A stretch of DNA of 64,000 bases from NCBI RefSeq assembly GCF_009882945.1, contig NZ_WTUY01000023.1, positions 30,870 to 94,869 of the forward strand, given 5' to 3'. The position numbers were made by a program, and so were the translations under genes. This DNA is from Alcanivorax sp. DP30. GTDB taxonomy: Bacteria > Pseudomonadota > Gammaproteobacteria > Pseudomonadales > Alcanivoracaceae. Positions 1 to 12,317 of the stretch are shown one piece after another (within the stretch, counting starts at the first letter, position 1; the number at the start of each line of letters is the position of its first letter). The notes below the pieces were generated by a model that worked only from the letters and a program-made list of their open reading frames with translations, had not been told where the DNA came from and did not search any database.

Positions 1-56
1 AGCTGAATGGTCGTCTGATTCGCCCGGCGCGGGTGGTGGTCAGCAAGGCGCCGTAA
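1..56 (+). CDS. grpE: GrpE C-terminal end (partial)
   Basis: The window opens inside a reading frame (first full codon at 3) that ends with LNGRLIRPARVVVSKAP and a TAA stop at 54-56. This matches the conserved C-terminal beta domain of GrpE, the nucleotide exchange factor of DnaK. The next genes are dnaK and dnaJ, the usual order. Only 17 residues are visible, so the call rests on the terminal motif plus context. An inverted heptamer repeat begins about 7 bp after the stop. Confidence 0.85.
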   Translation, partial: LNGRLIRPARVVVSKAP

Positions 57-62
57 GGATCC

Positions 63-151
63 TGGTCGGGCGTCTGAGGTCGGAGGTCAGACGCCCATAG
101 GGCCGGTTTTCGGGTTTTGACGTCCGACCTCCGACTCCCGACGTCTGACCC
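63..151. repeat. Inverted heptamer-array element (GTCGGA type) after grpE
   Basis: Two arms of about five 7-bp units face each other. The 5' arm (63-97) reads as TGGTCGG, GCGTCTG, AGGTCGG, AGGTCAG, ACGCCCA. The reverse complement of the 3' arm (117-151) reads as GGGTCAG, ACGTCGG, GAGTCGG, AGGTCGG, ACGTCAA. The core between them is only about 19 bp. The element starts 7 bp after the grpE stop and would form a long imperfect hairpin in RNA or single-stranded DNA. Confidence 0.8.
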
Positions 152-186
152 GCTGAAAATGGCAACAAACAAAATCTTCACGCTCC

Positions 187-214
187 CTTGAATTGGCAAA
201 AACCACCGCCATAT
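187..214 (+). promoter_or_regulatory. Sigma-32-type heat-shock promoter of dnaK
   Basis: A CTTGAA hexamer at 187-192 is followed, after 14 bp, by CGCCATAT at 207-214. The consensus for sigma-32 (RpoH) is CTTGAA and CCCCATnT with a 13-15 bp spacer, so 13 of the 14 positions defined in the two boxes fit. It lies about 80 bp upstream of dnaK. This suggests dnaK-dnaJ can be transcribed separately from grpE under heat shock. Confidence 0.75.
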
Positions 215-292
215 AGGAGCCAGACGAGTTAACAAGTTCAACTGTCCGGTATGCCGATAGGGTGCCGGCTGGTGTGAAGGAGAAAGAGAGAC

Positions 293-2218
293 ATGGGTAA
301 GATTATCGGTATCGACCTGGGTACAACCAACAGCTGTGTGGCGGTGCTCGAAGGTGACAAAGCCAAGGTTATTGAAAACAGCGAAGGTACCCGTACTACG
401 CCTTCCATCATCGCGTACACCGACGACAAGGAAACCCTGGTCGGTCAGGCTGCCAAGCGTCAGGCCGTGACCAACCCGGAAAACACCCTGTACGCGGTGA
501 AGCGTCTGATCGGTCGTCGTTTTGAAGACGACGTGGTTCAGAAAGACATCAAGATGGTGCCCTACAAGATCACCAAGGCCGACAATGGTGACGCCTGGGT
601 GGAAGTGAAGGGCGAGAAAATGGCGCCGCCGCAGATTTCTGCGCAGGTGCTGAAGAAGATGAAGAAGACCGCGGAAGATTACCTGGGTGAGACCGTCACC
701 GAGGCCGTTATCACCGTGCCGGCTTACTTCAACGATTCCCAGCGTCAGGCCACCAAGGATGCCGGTCGCATCGCCGGTCTGGACGTGAAGCGTATTATCA
801 ACGAGCCCACTGCCGCAGCTCTGGCTTACGGCATGGACAAGAAGGGCGGCGACCGCACCATCGCGGTGTACGACCTGGGTGGGGGTACCTTCGATATCTC
901 CATCATCGAGATTGCCGAAGTGGACGGTGAGCACCAGTTTGAAGTGCTGGCCACCAACGGTGACACCTTCCTGGGTGGTGAAGATTTCGACCTGGCGCTG
1001 ATCAACTTCCTGGCGGATCAGTTCAAGGCGGATTCCGGTATCGACCTGGGCGGCGACCCGCTGGCCATGCAGCGTCTGAAAGAAGCCGCTGAAAAAGCCA
1101 AGATCGAGCTGTCCTCCAGTGAGCAGACCGAAGTGAATCTGCCTTACATCACTGCTGACGCCACCGGTCCCAAGCACCTGGTCGTGAAAGTGACCCGTGC
1201 CAAGCTGGAATCCCTGGTGGGTGATCTGGTAACTCGCTCCCTGGAGCCGTGCAAGACCGCATTGAAAGATGCGGGTGTGAGCAACGCGGACATCACCGAC
1301 GTAATCCTGGTTGGTGGTCAGACCCGTATGCCCATGGTGCAGGCCAAGGTAACCGAATTCTTCGGCAAAGAGCCGCGCAAGGACGTGAACCCGGATGAGG
1401 CGGTAGCCATGGGTGCGGCCATTCAGGGTGCGGTACTGAGCGGTGACGTGAAAGACGTGTTGCTGCTGGACGTGACCCCGCTGACCCTGGGTATCGAAAC
1501 CATGGGCGGCGTGATGACTCCGCTGATCGAGAAGAACACCACCATCCCGACCAATGCGTCCCAGGTGTTCTCCACCGCGGATGACAACCAGACTGCGGTG
1601 ACCGTGCACGTACTGCAGGGTGAGCGTAAGCAGGCTGGCCAGAACAAGTCTCTGGGGCAGTTCAACCTGGAAGACATTCCGCCGGCGCCCCGCGGCATGC
1701 CGCAGATCGAAGTGACCTTCGACATCGACGCCAACGGTATTCTTCACGTGAGCGCGAAAGACAAGGCCACCGGCAAAGAGCAGTCCATCCAGATCAAGGC
1801 CTCTTCCGGTCTGTCCGATGAAGAGATCGATCAAATGGTGGCGGATGCCGAAGCCCACGCGGACGAGGACAAGAAGTTCGAAGAGCTGGTGCAGACCCGC
1901 AACCAGGCCGATCACCTGGTGCACGCGACTCGCAAGACCCTCGACGAAGCTGGCGACAAGGCCACCGACGAAGAGAAAGAGTCCATCACCAAGGCTGTGG
2001 GTGAACTGGAAGAAGCCGCCAAAGGCAGCGACAAGGACGACATTGAAGCCAAGATCAAGGCCCTGTCCGAAGTCTCCGCACCGCTGGCGCAGAAGCTCTA
2101 CGCCGAGCAGGCCCAGCAGGCTGAAGGCGCCGCCGGTGCTGAAGGTGGTGAGCAGGCTGCAGGTGACGATGTTGTTGACGCCGAGTTCGAAGAAGTCGAC
2201 GACGACAAGAAGAAGTAA
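293..2218 (+). CDS. dnaK: Chaperone DnaK (Hsp70)
   Basis: 641 residues, the usual DnaK length. The N-terminal ATPase domain opens with [10 protein letters not shown] and carries the phosphate-binding DLGGGTFD near residue 195. The hydrophobic linker [13 protein letters not shown] near 389 joins it to the peptide-binding domain, and the lid ends in the acidic EEVDDDKKK tail. It folds and refolds cytosolic proteins with DnaJ and GrpE, both encoded next to it. The start ATG has the Shine-Dalgarno AAGGAG 10-15 bp upstream. A sigma-32-like promoter lies at 187-214. Confidence 0.98.
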   Translation: MGKIIGIDLGTTNSCVAVLEGDKAKVIENSEGTRTTPSIIAYTDDKETLVGQAAKRQAVTNPENTLYAVKRLIGRRFEDDVVQKDIKMVPYKITKADNGDAWVEVKGEKMAPPQISAQVLKKMKKTAEDYLGETVTEAVITVPAYFNDSQRQATKDAGRIAGLDVKRIINEPTAAALAYGMDKKGGDRTIAVYDLGGGTFDISIIEIAEVDGEHQFEVLATNGDTFLGGEDFDLALINFLADQFKADSGIDLGGDPLAMQRLKEAAEKAKIELSSSEQTEVNLPYITADATGPKHLVVKVTRAKLESLVGDLVTRSLEPCKTALKDAGVSNADITDVILVGGQTRMPMVQAKVTEFFGKEPRKDVNPDEAVAMGAAIQGAVLSGDVKDVLLLDVTPLTLGIETMGGVMTPLIEKNTTIPTNASQVFSTADDNQTAVTVHVLQGERKQAGQNKSLGQFNLEDIPPAPRGMPQIEVTFDIDANGILHVSAKDKATGKEQSIQIKASSGLSDEEIDQMVADAEAHADEDKKFEELVQTRNQADHLVHATRKTLDEAGDKATDEEKESITKAVGELEEAAKGSDKDDIEAKIKALSEVSAPLAQKLYAEQAQQAEGAAGAEGGEQAAGDDVVDAEFEEVDDDKKK

Positions 2219-2224
2219 GGGAAA

Positions 2225-2283
2225 GGCGTCGGACGTCAGACGTCGGACGTCAGATGAGCGACGCCGGGCCTTGTGCCCGGCGT
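2225..2283. repeat. Single-arm heptamer array (GACGTCR type) plus hairpin after dnaK
   Basis: Units GGCGTCG, GACGTCA, GACGTCG and GACGTCA occupy 2225-2252, 6 bp after the dnaK stop. They are followed by a strong hairpin at 2261-2283 (stem ACGCCGGGC, loop CTTGT, stem GCCCGGCGT). No matching inverted 3' array is visible before dnaJ. It may be a decayed or one-armed copy of the element after grpE. The hairpin has no T-run, so it is not a clear terminator, but it may attenuate dnaJ. Confidence 0.7.
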
Positions 2284-2320
2284 TGTGGTTTGAGCCCGGA
2301 TTAAACAAACGGACCAACCT

Positions 2321-3451
2321 ATGTCCAAACGCGATTATTATGAAGTGCTGGGGGCGGCGAAAGACGCCAGTCAGCAAGACCTGAAAAAGGCCTATCGCCG
2401 TCTGGCGATGAAGTACCATCCGGACCGCAATCCGGATGACGAAGAGGCGCTGGCCAAGTTCAAGGAAGCCAAGGAAGCCTACGAGGTCCTTTCCGACGAG
2501 CAGAAGCGTGCTGCCTATGACCAGTTCGGCCATGCGGGTGTGAATGGTCAGGGTGCTGGCGGCTTCGGCGGCGGTGGCGCCGGTGCGGGCGGTTTTGGTG
2601 ACATCTTCGGGGATATCTTTGGCGATATCTTCGGTGGGGGTGGTGGCGGACGTCGCGGTCCTTCCCGGGGCGCCGACCTGCGTTACACCTTGGAGTTGTC
2701 CCTGGAACAGGCGGTGCGCGGTTGCGAAGAAAAAATCCGCGTGCCCACCTGGGAAAGCTGTGGCACCTGTCATGGTAGCGGAGCCAAAGAGGGCTCCCAG
2801 CCTGTAACGTGTTCCACCTGCGGTGGCGCCGGTCAGGTGCGTATGCAACAGGGTTTTTTCACTGTGCAGCAGGCGTGTCCTACCTGTAAGGGGGAAGGGC
2901 AGATCATTGAAGATCCCTGTGGCAGCTGCGGTGGCCAGGGTCGGGTGCAGAACACCAAGACCCTGTCGGTGAAGATTCCGGCGGGTGTGGATACCGGTGA
3001 CCGTATCCGTCTGGCTGGTGAAGGCGAAGCAGGCATGCACGGGGCGCCGGCCGGCGATCTGTACGTGCAGGTGGCGGTACGAGAGCACGACATCTTCCAG
3101 CGCGACGGTACCAACCTGTATTGTGAAGTGCCGATCAGCTTTGTGGATGCCACCCTCGGTGGTGAGCTGGACGTGCCGACACTCAGTGGCAAGGTGAAGC
3201 TGAAGGTGCCGGCGGAAACCCAGACCGGCAGGATGTTCCGCCTGCGCGGCAAGGGTGTGAAGTCCGTGCGCGGTGGTGCCACCGGCGACCTGCTCTGCAA
3301 GGTCGTGGTGGAAACCCCGGTGAAGCTGTCCAGCGAGCAGAAAGACCTGCTGCGCAAATTCCAGGAATCCCTGGAAGGTGGCGGTGATCGCCACAACCCG
3401 AGAAAGACCAGCTGGTTCGAAGGCGTGAAGCGCTTCTTTGACGCCAAGTAG
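2321..3451 (+). CDS. dnaJ: Co-chaperone DnaJ (Hsp40)
   Basis: 376 residues with the full type I layout. The J-domain is at about 1-70 with the HPD triad (YHPDRNPD), which stimulates DnaK ATPase. A Gly/Phe-rich stretch follows at about 75-110. Four zinc-binding CxxCxGxG repeats ([32 protein letters not shown]) sit at about 145-210, then the C-terminal substrate-binding domains. It lies about 100 bp downstream of dnaK and is probably co-transcribed. A strong terminator follows at 3476-3509. Confidence 0.98.
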   Translation: MSKRDYYEVLGAAKDASQQDLKKAYRRLAMKYHPDRNPDDEEALAKFKEAKEAYEVLSDEQKRAAYDQFGHAGVNGQGAGGFGGGGAGAGGFGDIFGDIFGDIFGGGGGGRRGPSRGADLRYTLELSLEQAVRGCEEKIRVPTWESCGTCHGSGAKEGSQPVTCSTCGGAGQVRMQQGFFTVQQACPTCKGEGQIIEDPCGSCGGQGRVQNTKTLSVKIPAGVDTGDRIRLAGEGEAGMHGAPAGDLYVQVAVREHDIFQRDGTNLYCEVPISFVDATLGGELDVPTLSGKVKLKVPAETQTGRMFRLRGKGVKSVRGGATGDLLCKVVVETPVKLSSEQKDLLRKFQESLEGGGDRHNPRKTSWFEGVKRFFDAK

Positions 3452-3475
3452 ACATCGTCATCAGCCGGCACCATG

Positions 3476-3509
3476 AAAGGCGGAGCAGAATTTTCTGCTC
3501 CGCCTTTTT
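3476..3509 (+). terminator. Intrinsic terminator after dnaJ
   Basis: A perfect stem, AAAGGCGGAGCAGAA against TTCTGCTCCGCCTTT, is closed by a tiny TT loop and followed by a run of T. It lies 25 bp after the dnaJ stop and should end the dnaKJ transcript. The A-rich 5' flank means it could also act on the minus strand. Confidence 0.9.
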
Positions 3510-3631
3510 GATATTCGGGGAGAGGCGTTGGGGCTAAGCATAGAGGCTAGTCCCCTGATGCCGAATTACGACAATAAGCTTAAATTTGCACTCTGCCATT
3601 TTCGGCTTTTGGGCCCCCTGCTAGACTTGCC

Positions 3632-3650
3632 TAAAAAAACAACAACAAGA
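3632..3650 (+). promoter_or_regulatory. Crc/Hfq-type CA motif at the start of the 3659 gene
   Basis: The leader reads AAAAAAACAACAACAAGAG and ends 8 bp before the ATG at 3659. It contains overlapping AAnAAnAA triplets, the motif bound by Hfq with Crc at translation starts of catabolite-repressed genes in Pseudomonas. It covers the likely ribosome-binding site (AAGAG). Because a CrcZ-like RNA is encoded at about 35.8-35.97 kb, translational repression of this gene is a reasonable inference, but it is not shown by sequence alone. Confidence 0.55.
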
Positions 3651-3658
3651 GTTCCCCC

Positions 3659-4822
3659 ATGATTATTCGCAATCTGGCAAGGATGCTGGTGTTGGCGGTG
3701 TTGCCTGTTTTGTCTTCCCCGGTCTTCGCGGCCCCGGTGGATCAGGCCTACGATCGGGCGAAAGCTACCTTTGCCCAACGATCTCCGCTTGCGCTGGATA
3801 AGGCGGTGATTGATGCGCCCTGGGTGAGCGTGCCGTTTGATCAGGCTTCCTTTACCTATACCTACGAAGAGATTGAGGCCAACTGGCCGCGTTTCATGCG
3901 TGGATTAAAGCTGCCGTTCCCCTCTCCCGACTACCTGAAATCCCGTTATCAGCGCTTCCCGGCCCTGTTCCGTGATCTGCGCTATCAGGATGATGACTGG
4001 GAGCAGCATAGCCGCAATGTGCTGGAAGTGTGGGCGGCATTTTTCCGGGGCGACTTGCGTCATGCGCGGGATCTGGGGCGCAAGTACGGCGGCTATGCGC
4101 GGGTGCCGGCCATGGTGTCGCAGATCATCTATGCCACTTACCTGGCGCCCACCCAGACCCAAAAACAGCAACTGTTGCAGCAGAGCATCAATGAGATGGC
4201 CTGGTTTGGTGAGAATGCGCCGGTTTTGCCTGGTGATGAGGCGCTGCAAGAGGATTACTGCATGGTCCGGCTGGGGTTTGGTTATGCGGTAGCGCGGTTG
4301 GCGGAAGATGAATCGGTGCCGGCCATGCTGCAGCGTAACTATGCCCCCATGGTGATCAATGCGGCCACTGAAATGCTCGGGGTGGAGCCGCAGCATCCGC
4401 TGGCGCTGTCTCTGTATGCGGCTTTCGAGGCGAATGTGCTGCGCCGGGTGGGCAAGGCTGCCGGGCGTCTGACGCTGGATGCGGACAGTCGCGATGCCAC
4501 GGAGTTGTTCGAGGCCTCGGTGAAGAAAGTGCCGGATCTGGCCATTGTCCGTTATGAGTACGCCAACAGCTTGCTTTATACCTTTCGGGACGAGCAGGCC
4601 CAGCAGGCCATTGCCCAGCTGATGCTGGCTGCGCAACTGCCCGCGGAATATTCCATGGAGTGGCTGGACCGGGCCTACGCCCGCAAGCGCCTCAAGGAGG
4701 TGCAGGCCTGGGTAAAGAGCGGTATGAGCTTTGGTCGTTTTGATCGCAAGCGTCGCAAGTACATGACCAAAGGGGATTACAACCTCTACGCAGTGAATCA
4801 GCCGCCCTTTCTGGTAGACTAA
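3659..4822 (+). CDS. Exported protein of unknown function
   Basis: 387 residues. A clear Sec signal peptide (MIIRNLARM followed by a hydrophobic LVLAVLPVL segment, with cleavage near SPVFA-AP at residue 24) sends it to the periplasm or beyond. The mature part is mainly helical by composition, with alanine- and arginine-rich stretches (for example AFEANVLRRVGKAAGR and ELFEASVKKVPDLAIVRYEYANSLL) that resemble TPR-like helix pairs. No family is recognised. It ends with KGDYNLYAVNQPPFLVD. The preceding dnaJ terminator makes it a separate unit. The A-rich leader at its start codon suggests Crc/Hfq control. A heptamer element begins about 8 bp after its stop. Confidence 0.75.
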   Translation: MIIRNLARMLVLAVLPVLSSPVFAAPVDQAYDRAKATFAQRSPLALDKAVIDAPWVSVPFDQASFTYTYEEIEANWPRFMRGLKLPFPSPDYLKSRYQRFPALFRDLRYQDDDWEQHSRNVLEVWAAFFRGDLRHARDLGRKYGGYARVPAMVSQIIYATYLAPTQTQKQQLLQQSINEMAWFGENAPVLPGDEALQEDYCMVRLGFGYAVARLAEDESVPAMLQRNYAPMVINAATEMLGVEPQHPLALSLYAAFEANVLRRVGKAAGRLTLDADSRDATELFEASVKKVPDLAIVRYEYANSLLYTFRDEQAQQAIAQLMLAAQLPAEYSMEWLDRAYARKRLKEVQAWVKSGMSFGRFDRKRRKYMTKGDYNLYAVNQPPFLVD

Positions 4823-4829
4823 TGCGCTT

Positions 4830-5752
<923 letters not shown>

Positions 5753-5771
5753 GGTCTGAGTCAATAATTGG

Positions 5772-5822
5772 CCGCAGGAGCCTGTCTGCAGGCGATTATC
5801 GCTTGCAGGCAAGCTCCTGCGG
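5772..5822. repeat. REP-like palindrome after dapB
   Basis: A nearly perfect 51-bp palindrome. The left half begins CCGCAGGAGCCTG and the right half ends AAGCTCCTGCGG, and the halves meet at GATTATCGC. The GCAGGAGC/GCTCCTGC ends resemble the REP or BIME sequences common between genes in Pseudomonas. There is no T-run, so mRNA 3'-end stabilisation or a mobile REP is more likely than termination. Confidence 0.75.
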
Positions 5823-5873
5823 CGGGTTTGCCCTGCGTATTGCGTGGCGTGCCGCGCGTCAGCGGCTTTAAGC

Positions 5874-5902
5874 GTGACATTTGTTTCCCGAAGCCCTAGA
5901 AT
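5874..5902 (+). promoter_or_regulatory. Sigma-70 promoter of the carAB-greA unit
   Basis: GTGACA at 5874-5879 and TAGAAT at 5897-5902 are separated by exactly 17 bp, a good sigma-70 promoter. Transcription would start near 5909, giving a leader of about 160 nt before carA that includes the hairpin at 5954-5988. Confidence 0.7.
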
Positions 5903-5925
5903 AGCGCGCAGCCCGTGATGGGCGT

Positions 5926-6030
5926 GTGGGGCACACGAATGAAGAATTCTACGAAAAAGCGAGGTGGAGCAATCCATCTCGCTTTTTTGCGAGCAGCTGG
6001 CAGCTTTGTGACTGCCAATGCGTGCCCCAC
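5926..6030 (+). promoter_or_regulatory. carA leader: attenuator hairpin with alternative pairing
   Basis: An intrinsic terminator at 5954-5988 (AAAAAGCGAG opposite CTCGCTTTTTT) lies between the promoter and carA. The flanking segments GTGGGGCAC (5926-5934) and GTGCCCCAC (6022-6030) are perfect 9-bp complements. A further small hairpin TGGCAG/CTGCCA sits near 5999-6018. Pairing across the terminator could change whether it forms. carA is known to be controlled by arginine and pyrimidines in related bacteria; the mechanism here is inferred. Confidence 0.6.
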
Positions 6031-6073
6031 CGCATATCTCCCTAATTTCTTGCCAGCCTGGAGGTTGCGTTGA
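5939..6073 (+). CDS. Possible carA leader peptide
   Basis: A 44-codon frame starts at ATG 5939 ([21 protein letters not shown]) and runs across the attenuator. Its TGA stop at 6071-6073 overlaps the TTG start of carA at 6070. Such overlap permits translational coupling, and the ribosome position could control the terminator. Against it, no good Shine-Dalgarno is visible before the ATG and the frame has no recognised homologue. It may be a chance ORF. Confidence 0.35.
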   Translation: MKNSTKKRGGAIHLAFLRAAGSFVTANACPTAYLPNFLPAWRLR

Positions 6074-7194
6074 CGGTTCCCGCCATTCTCGCTCTCGAAG
6101 ACGGAAGCATCTTTCGAGGTGTTGCTATCGGTGCCACGGGTCAAACCGTGGGTGAAGTGGTGTTCAACACCGCAATGACCGGCTACCAGGAGATCCTGAC
6201 GGATCCCTCCTACGCCAAACAGATTGTGACTCTGACCTATCCGCACATCGGCAATACCGGTGTGACCCCGGAGGACGAAGAGTCCACGCAGATCTGGGCC
6301 GCCGGCCTGGTGATCCGCGATCTGGCCATGACGGTCAGTAACTGGCGCAGCCAGCAGTCTCTGCCGGATTACCTGCGTGAGAACAATATCGTCGCCATCG
6401 CCGATATCGATACCCGCCGCCTGACCCGCATCCTGCGCGACAAGGGTGCCCAGAACGGCTGCATCATCGCTGGCGACAATCTGGATGAAGCGGCAGCGCT
6501 GGAAGCGGCCAAGGGCTTCCCGGGTCTGAAAGGCATGGATCTGGCCAAGGAAGTCACCGTGGCGGAATCCTACAGCTGGACCGAGTCCACCTGGGATCTG
6601 GAAGAAGGTCACACCGAGCAGAAAGAGGCCCGTTTCCATGTGGTGGCCTACGATTACGGTGTGAAGCGCAATATCCTGCGCATGCTGGCCGAGCGGGGCT
6701 GCAAGCTCACCGTGGTGCCGGCTCAGACCCCGGCGGCAGACGTGCTGGCCCTCAACCCGGATGGCATCTTCCTGTCCAATGGCCCGGGTGACCCGGAGCC
6801 CTGTGACTACGCCATCGAGGCCATCAAGGAGATCGTTGCCACCGGCAAGCCGGTGTTCGGTATCTGCCTGGGGCATCAGCTGCTGGCGCTGGCCAGCGGG
6901 GCCAAGACCATGAAAATGGCCACCGGTCACCATGGTGCCAACCACCCGGTGAAAACCCTGGCCGACGGTACGGTGATGATCACCAGTCAGAACCACGGTT
7001 TCGCAGTGGATATGGACAACCTGCCGGACAACCTGAAGGTGACCCACGTGTCCCTGTTCGATGGCACCCTGCAGGGTATCCATCGCACCGATGTGCCGGC
7101 CTTCAGTTTCCAGGGGCACCCGGAAGCCAGTCCGGGGCCGCGTGACTGTGCGCCGCTGTTCGATCATTTCATCGAACTGATGGAAGCTAAGTAA
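6070..7194 (+). CDS. carA: Carbamoyl-phosphate synthase small subunit
   Basis: 374 residues starting at TTG 6070, with GGAGG 3-8 bp upstream and the typical N-terminus [16 protein letters not shown]. The C-terminal class I glutaminase domain has the nucleophile Cys266 (FGICLGHQ) and the catalytic His350 and Glu352 (GHPEASPGP). It releases ammonia from glutamine and channels it to CarB for arginine and pyrimidine synthesis. It lies upstream of carB and behind a leader with a terminator hairpin. The TTG start may lower its translation. Confidence 0.97.
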   Translation: MTVPAILALEDGSIFRGVAIGATGQTVGEVVFNTAMTGYQEILTDPSYAKQIVTLTYPHIGNTGVTPEDEESTQIWAAGLVIRDLAMTVSNWRSQQSLPDYLRENNIVAIADIDTRRLTRILRDKGAQNGCIIAGDNLDEAAALEAAKGFPGLKGMDLAKEVTVAESYSWTESTWDLEEGHTEQKEARFHVVAYDYGVKRNILRMLAERGCKLTVVPAQTPAADVLALNPDGIFLSNGPGDPEPCDYAIEAIKEIVATGKPVFGICLGHQLLALASGAKTMKMATGHHGANHPVKTLADGTVMITSQNHGFAVDMDNLPDNLKVTHVSLFDGTLQGIHRTDVPAFSFQGHPEASPGPRDCAPLFDHFIELMEAK

Positions 7195-7196
7195 AA

Positions 7197-7231
7197 GCGT
7201 CTGACGTCCGACGTCTGACGTCCGACGCAAA
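7197..7231. repeat. Heptamer array (ACGTCYG type) between carA and carB
   Basis: Five units, GCGTCTG, ACGTCCG, ACGTCTG, ACGTCCG and ACGCAAA, start 2 bp after the carA stop. A further single ACGTCTGACGG occurs near 7245-7260 in the same orientation. No inverted arm is present, so this is a one-sided copy. Similar units occur after grpE and dnaK. In P. aeruginosa a small ORF separates carA and carB; none is seen here. Confidence 0.7.
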
Positions 7232-7266
7232 GACAACCGCAACATACGTCTGACGGTTAGCGAACT

Positions 7267-10485
<3,219 letters not shown>

Positions 10486-10495
10486 ATCGTCGTCA

Positions 10496-10519
10496 GGAGC
10501 GCTCGGAGCCGAGTGCTCC
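10496..10519 (+). other. Hairpin between carB and greA
   Basis: An 11-bp stem, GGAGCGCTCGG against CCGAGTGCTCC, closes on a two-base loop just after the carB stop. There is no T-run, so it is better read as an RNA processing or stability hairpin within the carAB-greA transcript than as a terminator. Confidence 0.5.
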
Positions 10520-10550
10520 GGGCGATTTCCTTTAAGACACGAGGATAGCT

Positions 10551-11027
10551 ATGCAACGTGTACCGATGACCGCCAAGGGCGCCAAGGCCCTGCGCGAGGA
10601 ACTGGAAAAGCTGAAGAAAGAAGATCGTCCGCGGATTTCTGCCGCCATTGCCGAAGCGCGTGAGCACGGTGATTTGAAAGAAAACGCGGAGTACCACGCT
10701 GCCCGTGAGCAGCAGGGCTTCTGCGAAGGTCGTATCAATGATATCGAAGGCAAGCTTTCCAACGCCCAGATCATTGATATCACCGAGATTGAAAACACCG
10801 GCAAGGTGATCTTCGGTACTACCGTGACGATCCTCGATGTGGATACCGACGAAGAGAAGGTGTACCAGATCGTGGGTGATGACGAAGCCAACATCAAGCT
10901 TGGCAAGCTGAGCGTCAACTCCCCCATCGCCCGTGGCCTGATTGGTCGTGAAGAGGGGGATGTGGTGCAGATCGATACTCCCGGTGGCACCCGTGAGTAT
11001 GAGGTCGACAAGGTCGAGCACATCTGA
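10551..11027 (+). CDS. greA: Transcription elongation factor GreA
   Basis: 158 residues. The N-terminal coiled coil ([19 protein letters not shown], then the acidic tip region [21 protein letters not shown]) enters the RNA polymerase secondary channel. The C-terminal globular domain carries [21 protein letters not shown]. It stimulates transcript cleavage in backtracked complexes. The carA-carB-greA arrangement is known from Pseudomonas. An intrinsic terminator follows at 11057-11085. Confidence 0.97.
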   Translation: MQRVPMTAKGAKALREELEKLKKEDRPRISAAIAEAREHGDLKENAEYHAAREQQGFCEGRINDIEGKLSNAQIIDITEIENTGKVIFGTTVTILDVDTDEEKVYQIVGDDEANIKLGKLSVNSPIARGLIGREEGDVVQIDTPGGTREYEVDKVEHI

Positions 11028-11047
11028 GTTGCAAGTTGAAAGTTTCA
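11027..11047. repeat. Short heptamer array (AGTTGCA type) overlapping the greA stop
   Basis: Three tandem units, AGTTGCA, AGTTGAA and AGTTTCA, begin at the last base of the greA TGA stop. The array stops 10 bp before the greA terminator. It has no inverted partner. The unit resembles those downstream of gluQ (AAGTTAA) rather than those after carA. Confidence 0.55.
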
Positions 11048-11056
11048 GGGAAAAAG

Positions 11057-11085
11057 AAAAGGCGACGTTTAACGTCGCCTTTTTT
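11057..11085 (+). terminator. Intrinsic terminator after greA
   Basis: The stem AAAAGGCGACGTT/AACGTCGCCTTTT is followed by further T. It ends the carAB-greA unit. As yhbY runs toward it from the other side, it may work in both directions. Confidence 0.9.
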
Positions 11086-11122
11086 ATGCTGCTAGCGTGC
11101 GGGGGTGTTCAGGCTTCCTGCC

Positions 11123-11437
11123 TCATGCTTCTTGATAACGCAGCAGGTTGGACAGCTTGGGGTTGGGCTTTTGGGCGGCGCGGTAGAGAAGGGCAATGTT
11201 GCCGATGCGCTGGATCAGCTCGGCGCCACTTTTTTCGCACAGGGCGCTGACGATCTCGGCGCGGTCGTCGCGGGTTTCGGCGTTGACCTTCACCTTGATC
11301 AGCTCATGGTCTTCCAGTCGGGCATTCAGTTCGTCGACGAAGGTATCGGTGAGCCCCTTGTCGCCGAATATCAGAATGGCCTTCAGATGATGGCCGATGC
11401 GGCGAAGGCGTTTGATGTCCTGAGAGGATAGCGGCAC
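11123..11437 (-). CDS. yhbY: CRM-domain RNA-binding protein YhbY
   Basis: 104 residues, a single CRM (chloroplast RNA splicing and ribosome maturation) domain with the family core LKAILIFGDKGLTDTFVDELNARLEDHELIKVKV and a C-terminal GNIALLYRAAQKP. E. coli YhbY binds pre-50S ribosomal particles and is thought to assist their assembly. It is divergent from rlmE, a 23S rRNA methyltransferase, as in many gammaproteobacteria, with 127 bp between their starts. Confidence 0.92.
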   Translation of the reverse strand: MPLSSQDIKRLRRIGHHLKAILIFGDKGLTDTFVDELNARLEDHELIKVKVNAETRDDRAEIVSALCEKSGAELIQRIGNIALLYRAAQKPNPKLSNLLRYQEA

Positions 11438-11564
11438 GGTGTGGCTCCAGAATGAATGGTTCAGAGTATTGATGCGCGTATTCTACGGATATGCCCGCTG
11501 AAAAGCAGCCGCCAGGGCTGAATTGTCAGGTCAGCCCGGACGATACAAGTGAGGAGAATTCGCA

Positions 11565-12191
11565 ATGGCGAAATCCAGCCGTTCCAAGACCAGCAAGGCC
11601 TGGTTGAAGGAGCACTTCAATGACCCCTGGGTGGCCAAGGCCCAGGAGCAGGGTTACCGCTCGCGGGCCAGCTTCAAGCTGCTGGAAATGCACGAGAAGG
11701 ACAAATTGTTCCGTCCGGGCATGACAGTGCTGGATCTTGGGGCGGCGCCGGGGGGCTGGAGTCAGGTGGCGGGTCAGCTGATTGGCGGCAAGGGCACGGT
11801 GATTGCCAGTGACATTCTGGCCATGGATGCCCTGCCGGATGTGACCTTTATTCAGGGGGATTTCCGGGAAGACGAGATTTATGAGCAAATTCTTGCCGCG
11901 GTGGGAGATCGTCGCATGGACCTTGTAATGTCGGATATGGCCCCCAATATGAGTGGTAACAGCGGTGTGGATCAGCCGCGGGCCATGTATCTGGCAGAGT
12001 TGGCGCTGGAGATGGCAGAGCGGGTGCTGGAACCCAACGGCCAGTTTCTGGTCAAGGTATTCCAGGGCGAGGGTTTCGAGGAGTACCGCAAGGCTCTTCA
12101 GTCCCGGTTCCGCAAGGTGGTGACACGCAAGCCGGCGGCAAGCCGGGCTCGCTCCACCGAGGTCTACCAGCTGGCCAGCGGCCTCAAATAG
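11565..12191 (+). CDS. rlmE: 23S rRNA (uridine-2'-O)-methyltransferase RlmE
   Basis: 208 residues (FtsJ/RrmJ). The SAM-binding motif [14 protein letters not shown] is followed by SDMAPNMSG and [11 protein letters not shown], which supply the Asp and Lys of the K-D-K-E catalytic tetrad. It methylates the 2'-O of U2552 in the 50S A-loop. AGGAG lies 10 bp before the ATG. ftsH follows after about 126 bp, the conserved ftsJ-ftsH order. Confidence 0.96.
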   Translation: MAKSSRSKTSKAWLKEHFNDPWVAKAQEQGYRSRASFKLLEMHEKDKLFRPGMTVLDLGAAPGGWSQVAGQLIGGKGTVIASDILAMDALPDVTFIQGDFREDEIYEQILAAVGDRRMDLVMSDMAPNMSGNSGVDQPRAMYLAELALEMAERVLEPNGQFLVKVFQGEGFEEYRKALQSRFRKVVTRKPAASRARSTEVYQLASGLK

Positions 12192-12317
12192 CCGTTAAAA
12201 GCCCGTAAAACCCGCGTTTTGCTGTCCGAACCGGCATTACGCAGCCATGAGTAAATGGTGTAAGGTGTAGGTTCGCGAATGTGGCGCTATGGCGCCCGGA
12301 ACAGATCGAGGTCTCCC

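Noticed and set aside
2261..2283. Terminator between dnaK and dnaJ
   Set aside because: The hairpin is strong but is followed by TGTGGTTTG without a T-run, and dnaJ normally needs read-through from dnaK.
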